Below are positions 16,803 through 25,365 of a stretch of 64,000 nucleotides of DNA, piece by piece. A program made the position numbers and the translations under genes. Every line of letters starts with the position of its first letter. The first letter of the stretch is position 1. This DNA comes from Ethanoligenens harbinense YUAN-3 (lineage in GTDB: Bacteria; Bacillota; Clostridia; Oscillospirales; Ethanoligenentaceae): positions 310,001 through 374,000 of the forward strand of contig NC_014828.1 of the NCBI RefSeq assembly GCF_000178115.2, read 5' to 3'. The notes below the pieces were generated by a model. The model did no database searches and was not told the origin of the DNA. It saw only the letters and a program-made list of their open reading frames with translations.

Positions 16803-18976
16803 ACCGACCCGAGGTGCTGGCTCCCGCAGGGTCATGGGAAACACTGCGGGCCGCCGCGTTTGCCGGCGCGGACGCCGTGTATTTCGGCGGGCAGTCGTTC
16901 AACGCCAGGCGCGGTGCTGCCAATTTCGACGACGCGGCGCTGGAAGAAGCCATCGGCTGGCTGCATGCGCGGGGCGTGAAGGCGTATATCACATTCAATA
17001 CGCTGCTGTTTGAAAACGAATGGAACGGCGCGCTGGCTTTTCTGGAGCGGCTTTGCCAAATGGGGCCGGACGCGCTTATCGTGCAGGATACGGGCGTGCT
17101 GCGTCTGGTGCGGGCAGCCGCGCCGGATCTGCGGCTGCATGCCTCCACCCAGATGGCCGTGCACAACATCGAAGGCGTGCGCGCTCTTGCCGGGCTGGGC
17201 GTGTCGCGCGTGGTGCTGGCCCGCGAGCTCTCCGCCCGTGAGATGGAGGAGATCACCGGGGCGCTGCGCAGCCCCGGCGGCGCTTGTGCGCCGGAAATCG
17301 AAGTGTTCGTGCACGGGGCGCTGTGCATGAGCGTATCCGGCCAGTGCTATTTCAGCGCCATGCTCGGCGGGCGCAGCGGCAACCGCGGCCTGTGCGCGCA
17401 GGTGTGCCGCCTGCCGTTTGCCGCGCCCGGCGGCACGGGACACGACCTCTCGCTCAAAGACCTTTCGCTCATCCGGCAGGTTCCGCGGCTGGCGAGGATG
17501 GGCGTCTCTTCCCTCAAAATCGAGGGACGGATGAAGCGCCCGGAATATGTGACGGCGGCGGTGCGCGCCTGCGCCGCGGCGGCACGGGGCGAGCCGGTGC
17601 CCGAGGAGCAGCTCGAGGAGCTGCGCGCGGTGTTTTCCCGCGCGGGCTTCACGCAGGGCTATTTCGAGGGGCGGCGCGGCCGGGAGATGTTCGGTTTCCG
17701 CGGGCATGAGGACGTGCTGGCCAGCGGGCAGGCGCTGGCGCGGATGCACGCCGAAACGGCCGAGCAGCCGTGCGTGCCGGTGGACCTCACCGTTTCCATC
17801 CGGGCGGGCAGCCCGGCGGCGCTTCGTGTGGAGGACGATGACGGGCATGCCGCACACAGCGCCGGCCCGACGCCAGAACCAGCGCTTCACCGCGCGCTGG
17901 ACGAGCAGACCGTGCGGGAAAAGTTGGACAAGACCGGCGGCACGCCGTTTTTCGTCCGAAACATACGCATGGAGCTGGGCGGCGGGCTTTCCCTGCCGGT
18001 GCGGGAACTCAACGCGCTCCGGCGGGACGCGCTGGATGAGCTGCTGACCTTGCGGCAGCAGCCGCGGCCCATCCCGTTTGCCCGGCCCGCGTTTCCCACC
18101 GCGATACCGAAAACGGTGGAAAAGCAGGTGCGGGTGCGGCTGCTTTCGGCGGCGCAGTTGGAGACCGCCGATTTTTCCGGCATCGAGCGGGTGTATCTGC
18201 CGCTGCGGGCGTATGCGGAAGCTCCCGCGCCGCTCCGCCGGGCCGCGGCGGACGGCCTGCCGCTCGGCGTGGAATTGCCGCGCACGTTTTTCGGCTCCGC
18301 GCAATCGCTTGCGCCCGCTTTGGACGCGGCGAAAGCGTTGGGTGTGGGTCACGCGCTCTGCGGAAATATCGGCGCGCTTCCGGTGGCGGAAGCGGCAGGG
18401 TTTGTTGCCCACGGCGATTTTTCCCTCAACTGTGCGAACCGGATGGCGCTGGAGGCCTATGCGGAGATGGGCGCGGCGGACTGTGTGCTTTCTTTTGAAC
18501 TGGCGCTGCCGCAGGCGCGCCGCGCGGCCGACGCCCGTGCGGGTCTTCTGGCGTATGGCCGCCTGCCGCTGATGCTGACGCACAACTGCCCGCTGCGCAA
18601 CGGCGGGCCCTGTGCCGGCCGCACCTGCGCGGTGGGCGCCCCGCACGTTGTGAAAGCGGAGCAGAGCGTGCATCAGGCAGTAGGAAAAGCGCGGGTGATA
18701 CAGCCGGCTCAGCCGGCCGCGCTGACCGACCGGACGGGCGCATGTTTCCCGGTGGTGTGCGGCGCGGCGGGGGATTGCGTGGAGGTGCTCAACGACCGCC
18801 CGCTCTGGATGTGCGACCGCAAAGAAGAACTTTGGGAAACCGGCGTATCGTTTTTGCAGCTGTATTTCACCATCGAAACGCCGGGGGAGACGGCGGCGGT
18901 TTTGCAGGCGTTTCGCAGAGGGGATGCGCCTTCCGCCGCATTTACACGGGGATTATACCGTCGGGGCGTGCGATAG
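16799..18976 (+). CDS. U32 family peptidase / RNA hydroxylation protein
   Basis: A 725-residue protein. The first 330 residues form the U32 TIM-barrel domain, including the signature EVFVHGALCMSVSGQCYFS and the cysteines of SGNRGLCAQVCR. The rest is a DUF3656-type region with a further Cys-rich segment HNCPLRNGGPCAGRTC near residue 605. Members of this family were once called collagenases; the best studied bacterial relatives (RlhA, TrhP) are needed for hydroxylation of rRNA or tRNA and appear to bind an Fe-S cluster through these cysteines. A role in RNA modification is therefore more likely than proteolysis. Translation is coupled to zapA. Confidence 0.88.
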   Translation: MNRPEVLAPAGSWETLRAAAFAGADAVYFGGQSFNARRGAANFDDAALEEAIGWLHARGVKAYITFNTLLFENEWNGALAFLERLCQMGPDALIVQDTGVLRLVRAAAPDLRLHASTQMAVHNIEGVRALAGLGVSRVVLARELSAREMEEITGALRSPGGACAPEIEVFVHGALCMSVSGQCYFSAMLGGRSGNRGLCAQVCRLPFAAPGGTGHDLSLKDLSLIRQVPRLARMGVSSLKIEGRMKRPEYVTAAVRACAAAARGEPVPEEQLEELRAVFSRAGFTQGYFEGRRGREMFGFRGHEDVLASGQALARMHAETAEQPCVPVDLTVSIRAGSPAALRVEDDDGHAAHSAGPTPEPALHRALDEQTVREKLDKTGGTPFFVRNIRMELGGGLSLPVRELNALRRDALDELLTLRQQPRPIPFARPAFPTAIPKTVEKQVRVRLLSAAQLETADFSGIERVYLPLRAYAEAPAPLRRAAADGLPLGVELPRTFFGSAQSLAPALDAAKALGVGHALCGNIGALPVAEAAGFVAHGDFSLNCANRMALEAYAEMGAADCVLSFELALPQARRAADARAGLLAYGRLPLMLTHNCPLRNGGPCAGRTCAVGAPHVVKAEQSVHQAVGKARVIQPAQPAALTDRTGACFPVVCGAAGDCVEVLNDRPLWMCDRKEELWETGVSFLQLYFTIETPGETAAVLQAFRRGDAPSAAFTRGLYRRGVR

Positions 18977-19019
18977 CCGCTCCGGTTCTCGATAAACTTT
19001 CAAAAAACGGAGGAACACC

Positions 19020-19478
19020 ATGTCCAAAATCATTCTGAAAGTGAAAACGGTGCCACACGACGGCGTGGAGGTGCAATATCCGCGCCGGGCCACGGGCGGC
19101 TCGGCGGGGATGGATCTGCATGCCGCCCTGCGCGGGCCGGTGAAGATCGCGCCCAGAGGGCTGGTGTCCATCCCGACGGGGATTGCCATCCAGATGCCGG
19201 GCGACGGCTATGCCGCATTCATCTATGCGCGCAGCGGGCTGGCGACACGGCACGGCATCGCGCTTTCCAACGGCGTGGGTGTGATCGACAGCGATTATAC
19301 CGGCGAATTGATCGTGGGATTGTGCAATCTTTCGGATAGAGCCTATGTCGTTATGCCGGGCGAGCGCATCGCGCAGTTGGTCATTTCCCCTGTCTGCGCG
19401 CCCGAACTGTTTGAAGTGGAAGAACTGGAGGAGACCGCGCGCGCCGGGAGCGGGTTTGGCTCCACGGGCCGGTATTGA
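19020..19478 (+). CDS. dut: Deoxyuridine 5'-triphosphate nucleotidohydrolase
   Basis: Trimeric dUTPase of 152 residues that hydrolyses dUTP to dUMP, keeping uracil out of DNA and feeding thymidylate synthesis. All five motifs are visible: AGMDLHA (1), ARSGLA (2), NGVGVIDSDYTGEL (3), PGERIAQLV (4) and the C-terminal arm GSGFGSTGRY (5). An AACGGAGGAACACC ribosome site precedes ATG. It follows the U32 gene by 43 bases, probably in the same transcript. Confidence 0.96.
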   Translation: MSKIILKVKTVPHDGVEVQYPRRATGGSAGMDLHAALRGPVKIAPRGLVSIPTGIAIQMPGDGYAAFIYARSGLATRHGIALSNGVGVIDSDYTGELIVGLCNLSDRAYVVMPGERIAQLVISPVCAPELFEVEELEETARAGSGFGSTGRY

Positions 19479-19590
19479 GAAAAAACCGCCGATCCAGCGG
19501 ACAGGGCGGTGCCGCCTGCCGGACTACGCACCGTATCCCGCAAAAGTCCGGCGCCGCGCCGTTTCAAATCAAGACAGGAGGGTGGACGTT

Positions 19591-19863
19591 ATGCGTTCTG
19601 CCGGAAAAAATGGAAGTTGGTTATTGCTCGTCGTGCTGTTGATCGTGGCGGTGGTGGCGGGCGGCGCGCTCGCCACCGTATTGCAGCAGTTTTCGTGGGC
19701 GGGGTTCCTTACATATACCAAATCCTTCGGCATCGGCGATGCGCAGCCTGTTACGCTTGATCTTTCGGTGCTGCGCATCTCGTTTGGCTTTGGGCTCCGC
19801 ATCAATCTCACGCAGGTGCTTTGCATCCTGGCCGCGGTTCTTATTTACCGCAGGTTCCGGTAA
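19591..19863 (+). CDS. DUF4321 small membrane protein
   Basis: A 90-residue protein with two hydrophobic helices (about 9-30 and 66-84) separated by a short loop, matching the DUF4321 family of Firmicutes, which has the pattern DLSVLRISFGF-LRINL before the second helix. Function is unknown. The start follows AGGAGGGTGGACGTT. It is the last gene before a strong hairpin, so it probably ends the zapA-U32-dut transcript. Family assignment is from memory of the pattern and could be checked with a profile search. Confidence 0.75.
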   Translation: MRSAGKNGSWLLLVVLLIVAVVAGGALATVLQQFSWAGFLTYTKSFGIGDAQPVTLDLSVLRISFGFGLRINLTQVLCILAAVLIYRRFR

Positions 19864-19883
19864 CAGAAGTCTTGAAAAACAGG

Positions 19884-19928
19884 AAAGGCTGCCGTTCCCC
19901 GTTGTTTCAGCGGGAAACGGCAGCCTTT
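19884..19928. terminator. Bidirectional terminator between DUF4321 gene and ahpC
   Basis: Perfect 13-base arms AAAGGCTGCCGTT and AACGGCAGCCTTT with an inner CCCCG/GCGGG stem; T-rich on both exits. It serves two convergent genes. Confidence 0.9.
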
Positions 19929-19960
19929 CTCATTTGGAAAAAATGGAAGCGGTATAGCGT

Positions 19961-20527
19961 TCAGATCCGGCCGACAAGATCCAGCCCGGGCTTGAGTGTC
20001 GCCGTGCCGGGTTTCCATTTTGCGGGGCAGACCTGGTCGCCGTGCTCAGCCACGAACTGCGCCGCCTGCACGCTGCGCAGCAGCTCCTCGGCGTTGCGGC
20101 CGATGCCCATGTCGTGCACCTCATAGAGCTTGATGACACCCTGCGGATTGACCACAAAAGTGCCGCGCAGGGCCTGCCATTCTTCCTCGACCAGAATGCC
20201 GAAGAACCGTGCCAGCCGCCCGGCGGGATCAGCCAGCATGGGGAATGTTACTTTTTTTATGGTGTCGGAGGTCTCCGCCCATTGTTTGTGTACGAAATGG
20301 CTGTCGGTGGAGACCGCATAGATCTCGCAGCCGATGCTCTGGAATGCGGCGTAATGGTCGCTCAGGTCGCCCAACTCGGTGGGGCAGACGAACGTGAAGT
20401 CCGCCGGATAAAAGAAAAACACCCCCCATTTGCCAAGCACGGCGGCTTTGGTGATTTCTTCGAAATCGCCGTTGTGATATGCGTGTACTTTAAATTCCGG
20501 GAGCTCCGTACCAATCAGATTACCCAT
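19961..20527 (-). CDS. ahpC: Alkyl hydroperoxide reductase-type peroxiredoxin
   Basis: A typical 2-Cys peroxiredoxin of 188 residues that reduces peroxides. The peroxidatic Cys48 sits in PADFTFVCPTEL and the resolving Cys167 in DQVCPAKW; the C-terminal helix KPGLDLVGRI is complete. No ahpF is adjacent, so the electron donor must be encoded elsewhere or be a thioredoxin-type system. A GGGAGGTAGC site precedes ATG. The promoter and an AT-rich inverted repeat just upstream point to peroxide-dependent control. Confidence 0.95.
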   Translation of the reverse strand: MGNLIGTELPEFKVHAYHNGDFEEITKAAVLGKWGVFFFYPADFTFVCPTELGDLSDHYAAFQSIGCEIYAVSTDSHFVHKQWAETSDTIKKVTFPMLADPAGRLARFFGILVEEEWQALRGTFVVNPQGVIKLYEVHDMGIGRNAEELLRSVQAAQFVAEHGDQVCPAKWKPGTATLKPGLDLVGRI

Positions 20528-20558
20528 ATGCTACCTCCCTGATATGCAAATCCATTAT

Positions 20559-20576
20559 TAATAACAATTCTTATTA
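20559..20576. promoter_or_regulatory. Inverted repeat operator candidate for ahpC (PerR/Fur family)
   Basis: TAATAA-caattc-TTATTA, perfect 6-base arms, within a longer AT-rich near-palindrome (20554-20580). It lies immediately downstream of the ahpC -10 box, where a bound repressor would block initiation. PerR sites are AT-rich inverted repeats (TTATAATnATTATAA); the match here is loose, so the regulator is inferred. Confidence 0.5.
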
Positions 20577-20578
20577 TT

Positions 20579-20606
20579 AATATACTCGTTTTTCCGGGTT
20601 TGTCAA
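20579..20606 (-). promoter_or_regulatory. Promoter of ahpC
   Basis: Minus-strand perfect TTGACA (20601-20606), 16 bases, TATATT (20579-20584). Confidence 0.75.
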
Positions 20607-20811
20607 GAAGCCTTGCGGTGGTGCGTGGGTATTGTTCACAAAAAAGGCAGAGATATTCTCCCGATCGGATCAAACGGCGTATTTTCTTTATTTTACATAA
20701 ATTTTTCATAAAAATTACAAAGATTATCCATAGATTCTATTTGAACAATTTATAATTAACAATAGTTTAGTCGAAAATGGATAGAAGTAGACACAGTAGG
20801 AGGCAAAAAGA

Positions 20812-22821
20812 ATGATTAACCATCGTAAAGCAGGCAAAATCGCTTTGTCGGTTCTGCTTGCTGCAACCGTGTCCATGGGCACGGGCTCTATGCTCGTGGC
20901 CCAGGCGGACACCTCCGCTATCTCCGATTTCACCCTGCCCTCTATCACCGGTCCGTACAACATCAACGCCTGCTTCGGCACCGATGCCACCAAGCTGAAC
21001 TTCAACTGGTTCAGCCAGAGCAGCAACAAGACCACCGGCACGACTTCCCAGATTCAGTACACGCTGGCCGGCAATTATACCAACGGCACCTGGCCGACCA
21101 CCGGAGTGACTACGGTGAACGCCACCCAGAAAACCGTTACGGCAACCGAGAATATTTCCGCAAATGCGCCGGGCTTCGTCCTGCCGGGAACGAACGGCTC
21201 GGCTGACGGCTATGGCGACGGCGTGACCAACGGCACCGCTCCGCAGAACAAAGTCACGGGCGAATATCAGAACATGGCTACCGCTACCGGTCTGGCCGCG
21301 AACACCAAGTATGCCTATCGCGTGAGCGACGGCACCAACTGGAGCCCGGTTTACACCATCTCCACCGCCCCGACCGACAGCATCCAGTTTGCCGCGTTCG
21401 GCGATCCGCAGATGGGCGCGTATGACAATGCATCCAAAACCAAGCCGTCCAATGCCACCAACGGCCACCAGAACATCGTGGACGACGGCAACGGCTGGGC
21501 CAACATGCTCAACGTCGTCAGCCAGAACAAGGGCTTGAACTTCCTGCTTTCGCTGGGCGACCAGATCAATGACTACAACTATCTGGGCGAAAACGTATCC
21601 GGCGATACCATGGGCGGCGGCCAGTGGGATCAGTATCTGACCTACTTCGGCATCAAACCGGCCAACAACAACGGCGGCACCTACGGTACATACAGCAATG
21701 TCATCCAGAGCTATCCGCTGGTCGCTTTCTCCGGCAACCACGACCATCAGATGGGTGAATATTACGGCTACCATTACAACCATCCGAACCAGAATCAGCT
21801 GGGCGGCACACAGTACGGCAACGACGGCGACTACTGGTTCACCGCCGGCCCGGTGCTGTTCTATGTGCTCAACGCGAACAACTACGCAACTGCGGATCAC
21901 GACGAATTCATGAGCGATGTCGATGCCGCCGTGAAGGCGCAGGGCCTGAACGTGAAATGGAAAGTGGCCGTGTGGCATCAGTCCGCCTACAGCGAAGGCA
22001 ACCACGACAGCCAGAACAACGCGACCGATCCGGTGCTGACCATCCGCAACACCTGGCCGGCGATGATGCAGAAATATGGCGTGGATGCTGTCTTCCAGGG
22101 CCACGACCACTACTACACCCGCACAGCGCAGATGCTGGACGGCGTCGCGCTTGATCCGAACAACAACTATGCCGCTGAGTCCGCTTCCTGGCTGACCCCG
22201 ACCACCAGCGTCAACATTCCGCAGGCTGCCACCCAGACGAGCGGCTCCTCCAACGCGGCGCCTGCCACCACCAACCCGAACGCCACCTATGCCGCCAAAG
22301 CGTATCCCACCACGGTGACCAACCCGAAGGGTATCGTCTACTTTACGCTTGACTCCGGCAGCGGCAGCAAATACTACAACTATGACGGCATCAGCGGCAC
22401 GGAGCAGACCACCAGCCTTCCCACCGACCACTCGTTCAGTGTGGTGGGCTGGCAGGGCTATCTGCCGAGCTACTCTCTGGTGACCGCCACCAGCACGAGC
22501 TTCTCGGTCAACACTTACGCGTTGGCTTCCACCACCGATACCAACATCGCCGACCAGAAACAGATCGATACCTACACCATCAACAAGACCTCGGCCAGCA
22601 ACACGTCCAGCGGCACGGGTTCTACCGTCAGCACGGGTTCCACCACCAGCACGGGTTCCACCACCAGCACCACCTCGACCACCTCGACCACCTCAGTGAG
22701 CAACCCGCACACAGGCGTTGACGCGCAGGGCAATCTGGCCTCCAACGTCCTGAGCATCGGCGCGATTGCCGCTCTGCTCGGTGGCGCGACCCTGGTTGTG
22801 CTTCGCAAAAAGAAAGTCTAA
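20812..22821 (+). CDS. Secreted metallophosphoesterase with NPHTG cell-wall sorting signal
   Basis: A 669-residue surface protein. Residues 1-32 are a signal peptide ending AQA. An N-terminal region (about 45-190) resembles the fibronectin-like domain of purple acid phosphatases. The calcineurin-type catalytic domain follows with its metal-binding motifs in order: FGDPQMG (about 195), GDQINDYN (about 249), SGNHDH (about 307), VWHQSAY and GHDHYYTR (about 430). A Thr/Ser repeat spacer leads to NPHTG at 631-635, a hydrophobic helix and the tail RKKKV, the arrangement of sortase substrates. NPxTG resembles class B sortase signals such as the SPxTG type of Clostridioides difficile. It should act on phosphoesters outside the cell, bound to the wall. 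The substrate is unknown. Confidence 0.9.
   Translation: MINHRKAGKIALSVLLAATVSMGTGSMLVAQADTSAISDFTLPSITGPYNINACFGTDATKLNFNWFSQSSNKTTGTTSQIQYTLAGNYTNGTWPTTGVTTVNATQKTVTATENISANAPGFVLPGTNGSADGYGDGVTNGTAPQNKVTGEYQNMATATGLAANTKYAYRVSDGTNWSPVYTISTAPTDSIQFAAFGDPQMGAYDNASKTKPSNATNGHQNIVDDGNGWANMLNVVSQNKGLNFLLSLGDQINDYNYLGENVSGDTMGGGQWDQYLTYFGIKPANNNGGTYGTYSNVIQSYPLVAFSGNHDHQMGEYYGYHYNHPNQNQLGGTQYGNDGDYWFTAGPVLFYVLNANNYATADHDEFMSDVDAAVKAQGLNVKWKVAVWHQSAYSEGNHDSQNNATDPVLTIRNTWPAMMQKYGVDAVFQGHDHYYTRTAQMLDGVALDPNNNYAAESASWLTPTTSVNIPQAATQTSGSSNAAPATTNPNATYAAKAYPTTVTNPKGIVYFTLDSGSGSKYYNYDGISGTEQTTSLPTDHSFSVVGWQGYLPSYSLVTATSTSFSVNTYALASTTDTNIADQKQIDTYTINKTSASNTSSGTGSTVSTGSTTSTGSTTSTTSTTSTTSVSNPHTGVDAQGNLASNVLSIGAIAALLGGATLVVLRKKKV
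22612..22695 (+). repeat. Thr/Ser spacer repeats in the phosphoesterase gene
   Basis: Three degenerate 18-base units of the type AGCACGGGTTCCACCACC, then three 9-base ACCTCGACC units. They encode an STGSTT/STT stalk directly before the sorting signal; such repeats are prone to length change. Confidence 0.8.
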
Positions 22822-22870
22822 GAGCAAAAATCCGCTCATCTCATACGAGTAGACAGGGTTTCGTTCCCAC

Positions 22871-22905
22871 AAACAGTCCCGCCATGTTGCGGGACTGTTT
22901 GCTTG
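22871..22905 (+). terminator. Terminator of the phosphoesterase gene
   Basis: Perfect 12-base arms AAACAGTCCCGC and GCGGGACTGTTT with a 6-base loop, followed by GCTTGTT. The T-run is short but the stem is strong. Confidence 0.75.
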
Positions 22906-22956
22906 TTCCATCTTGGGGAAGGGACCTTTTCCGGAAATCAGACTATGGAGAAAAAC

Positions 22957-24195
22957 ATGCAAATCAAAACAGGTGCACATAATGCCGTATGGGCGATCAA
23001 AAGAATCGTTGTTCCCATTATCATTCTGGCGGTCTATGTTGTGTTTGCGTATATTTTCAGCCAACACACGCCGATTTACAATCCCTATGGCTCCGGTCCG
23101 GGTGGGGAAATCCAGTATGACAATGCCACGGTGCTGTCAATCGACGAGCAGGCGATCACTGCATCCGGATTTCCGGGCCTTTACACCGGTCACCAGATCA
23201 TTACCATCCGAATGAACGACGGGCGGTATAAAGGCAAGACGTTTCAGATCAACAATCCTCTGAACTATGACACCAACTTCATCCTGCATAAGGGGCAGAA
23301 GATCGTCGTGACGGAAAGCACGTCTACCGGAAATAAATCGTATATCAATGTATATATGTATGCGCCGAACCGACTGGCACCGCTGTTTGTGCTGATTGCG
23401 TTGTTCGTCGTTGCCCTGTGTTTTGTGGGCGGGATGCGCGGTTTCCGCTCTTTGCTGGGAATCATCTTCACACTCACCACCATGCTGTTTGTTTTTGTTC
23501 CGCTATTGTACCGGGGTGTGTCGGCAGTGTCGGCGACTTTGATCTTGGTGGCGGTCACCTCCTGTGTCACTTTGTTTTTGGTGGCCGGTGTGGGACGTAA
23601 AAGTCTGAGTGCCATATTGGGTACGGTGGCGGGCGTGGTGATTTCTGTGATCGTAATGTTTGTTTTCAGCTATTTTCTTTCCATTTCCGGTTATACGTCT
23701 TCTGACACGGACTCTTTGCTGAATATCGCGGGCGGGAGCCATTTGCAGGTGCATGACCTGATGTTTGCGGGCGTTATCATTGCGTCACTCGGTGCGGTGA
23801 TGGATATTGCCATTTCGGTTGCAACGTCCATCAATGAAGTGCTGGAGCACAAACCGGATGCAGATTTCAAGGTGCTGTTTTCCGCAGGAATGAACGTCGG
23901 GCGGGATATGATGGGGACGATGGTGAATACGCTGATCCTTGCCTTCGTTGGTTCTTCGGTCATTTCGTTTATTCTGATGTATTCCTATCAGGCGCAATTT
24001 AATCAGTTGTTCAATTCCAGCGGAATTGCCATCGACATCCTGCAGGCGGTTTGCGGCAGTCTGGCGGTGATTCTCACAGTGCCGATCGTGTCGGCTATTT
24101 CAGGCAAGCTGCTGTCGGGTACGGGTGGTTCAAACCGGCAGTTGCCTCCCCAAAATCCGAAAAACGCCGCTGTCGAAGAAAATATGCACAGTTGA
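22957..24195 (+). CDS. YibE/F family membrane protein
   Basis: A 412-residue multi-pass protein: a helix at about 15-35, an extracellular beta-rich segment (about 45-140), then seven or so transmembrane helices with the family patterns RGFRSLLGIIFTL and GAVMDIAISVATSINEV. YibE/F proteins are conserved in Firmicutes and have no settled function. The start at MQIKTG is chosen because GGAG stands 6 bases upstream; the ATG four codons before it overlaps that site, and further upstream starts run into the terminator hairpin of the preceding gene. It sits between the surface phosphoesterase and the sortase, with a shared terminator after it. Confidence 0.85.
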   Translation: MQIKTGAHNAVWAIKRIVVPIIILAVYVVFAYIFSQHTPIYNPYGSGPGGEIQYDNATVLSIDEQAITASGFPGLYTGHQIITIRMNDGRYKGKTFQINNPLNYDTNFILHKGQKIVVTESTSTGNKSYINVYMYAPNRLAPLFVLIALFVVALCFVGGMRGFRSLLGIIFTLTTMLFVFVPLLYRGVSAVSATLILVAVTSCVTLFLVAGVGRKSLSAILGTVAGVVISVIVMFVFSYFLSISGYTSSDTDSLLNIAGGSHLQVHDLMFAGVIIASLGAVMDIAISVATSINEVLEHKPDADFKVLFSAGMNVGRDMMGTMVNTLILAFVGSSVISFILMYSYQAQFNQLFNSSGIAIDILQAVCGSLAVILTVPIVSAISGKLLSGTGGSNRQLPPQNPKNAAVEENMHS

Positions 24196-24227
24196 TGGAA
24201 CCATAACGTGTACCCTATGTAAGCAGG

Positions 24228-24270
24228 AAAAGGACCCGCTGGCCATAAGTCGGCCGGCGGGTCCTTTTTT
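24228..24270. terminator. Bidirectional terminator between YibE/F gene and sortase
   Basis: Arms AAAAGGACCCGCTGGCC and GGCCGGCGGGTCCTTTTTT around a 7-base loop. Poly-T on the plus strand and poly-A/T on the minus exit suit the two convergent genes. Confidence 0.9.
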
Positions 24271-24285
24271 CTGTGGCTTGTCCGT

Positions 24286-25137
24286 TTAGTTTGCTTTGTG
24301 GTGCGGGGAAGTGGGGTTCGGGTTTTCGGTGGCGGGCGTCACGTCATAGCTTTCGCCCGGCTGCACCAGTCTGGCCTCAATGACGAAGCGCGCGTTCTCA
24401 AACTCGTAGGTGCAGGTGGAGAGCGTCAGAATCTTGTCGGTGGATGATACCGACACGTTGGTGTTGAAAAGCGACTGCGCGCGCATCTGGCTGACCAGCG
24501 AGGTGAAATCATTGTCGGTGGGGAAACTGGTGTTGATGTAGTAGAAGTTGACGTCTGTGATATAAACGGCAAAGATCTTCCAATAGCGGTCGGCATCCGC
24601 CGTGCCGAAATACAGCACAGGGTGCTGGTTGAGAAAATCCAGGTTTTCAAATTGCTTGAGTTCCCCAAAAAGCGTGCCGTCGCCCATGTTGTGGCCGTAT
24701 ATGATGGAGTTGCGGTCGAGGTTCTCGGCGTCGTTGCGGTAATCCAGGAACGGCCAGCCTTTTTTGTAGGTCTGCTTATCCAGGTTGTGTGTCAGATAAT
24801 AGGAGTTATCGGTTGTATGTACGATCGGCATGTCCAGCGAGGTGCCGGGCACCGTCAGCCACCCGACCACATCAGAGTTTTTCTGCTGCGCGGCCAGGAT
24901 GTCCGCTTTTTTGGAAGGGATCGGCGGAGTCGGTGCGGAGGAAACGGAAGCAATGGAGGAGGACGGCTTGGATGCGGTTTTTATCGGGGCAGCCTGCCCA
25001 TGCGGCAGGAGCAGAACGCTGCTCACGCAGCCCAGAACCACTGCCGCGGAAACGACTGAAACCAGGATCTTTTTGTTTGCGACGAAATGGCGTACCTTCG
25101 TGACGGCATGTTGAAACCCGATCAGAAACTTTGACAT
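24286..25137 (-). CDS. srtB: Class B sortase
   Basis: A 283-residue transpeptidase anchored by an N-terminal helix (about 23-45), with a Pro/Ser linker and a catalytic domain from residue 75. The catalytic triad is visible: His149 in IIYGHNM, Cys242 in LTLSTC and Arg250 in NARFVIEARL. The segment VVGWLTVPGTSLDMPIV and the YYLTHNL helix region are typical of class B enzymes. It joins surface proteins that carry an NPxTG-like signal to peptidoglycan, and the only obvious substrate in the window is the phosphoesterase at 20812-22821. The MSKFLIG start has GGAGGGCCTGCAA upstream; the longer frame to 25227 has none. No clear promoter was seen. Confidence 0.92.
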   Translation of the reverse strand: MSKFLIGFQHAVTKVRHFVANKKILVSVVSAAVVLGCVSSVLLLPHGQAAPIKTASKPSSSIASVSSAPTPPIPSKKADILAAQQKNSDVVGWLTVPGTSLDMPIVHTTDNSYYLTHNLDKQTYKKGWPFLDYRNDAENLDRNSIIYGHNMGDGTLFGELKQFENLDFLNQHPVLYFGTADADRYWKIFAVYITDVNFYYINTSFPTDNDFTSLVSQMRAQSLFNTNVSVSSTDKILTLSTCTYEFENARFVIEARLVQPGESYDVTPATENPNPTSPHHKAN

Positions 25138-25296
25138 TTGCAGGCCCTCCACAAGTTTGGAAAAAGAGCAGGCGGTGAAACATGCGCCGGAGGGTCTGTC
25201 CGTCCTTGGGTGCGAGGGAACGGGCACGGAAAATGTGCGCGTATCCGTCCGCTCCCCTGCATATGCCGACAGGCCCTGAAACGCAGCCGAAACAAG

Positions 25297-25331
25297 TTCT
25301 GCCGAAAACCGGCGAGCGATTTTCGGCAGAA
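25297..25331 (-). terminator. Probable terminator of pyk
   Basis: Arms TTCTGCCGAAAA and TTTTCGGCAGAA, perfect over 12 bases, 35 bases beyond the pyk stop; weak T-tail (CTTGTTT) on the minus strand. Confidence 0.65.
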
Positions 25332-25365
25332 GAGCACCCGGGTGAAACCGGGCTGCGTGCGAAAC

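Noticed and set aside
19481-19508. Short hairpin ACCGCC/GGCGGT after dut as a terminator
   Set aside because: The poly-A side lies upstream on the plus strand and there is no T-run after it, so it cannot end the dut transcript.
20751-20756. TATAAT upstream of the phosphoesterase gene as a promoter
   Set aside because: No acceptable -35 at 15-19 bases. The AT-rich region probably contains a promoter, but I could not place it.
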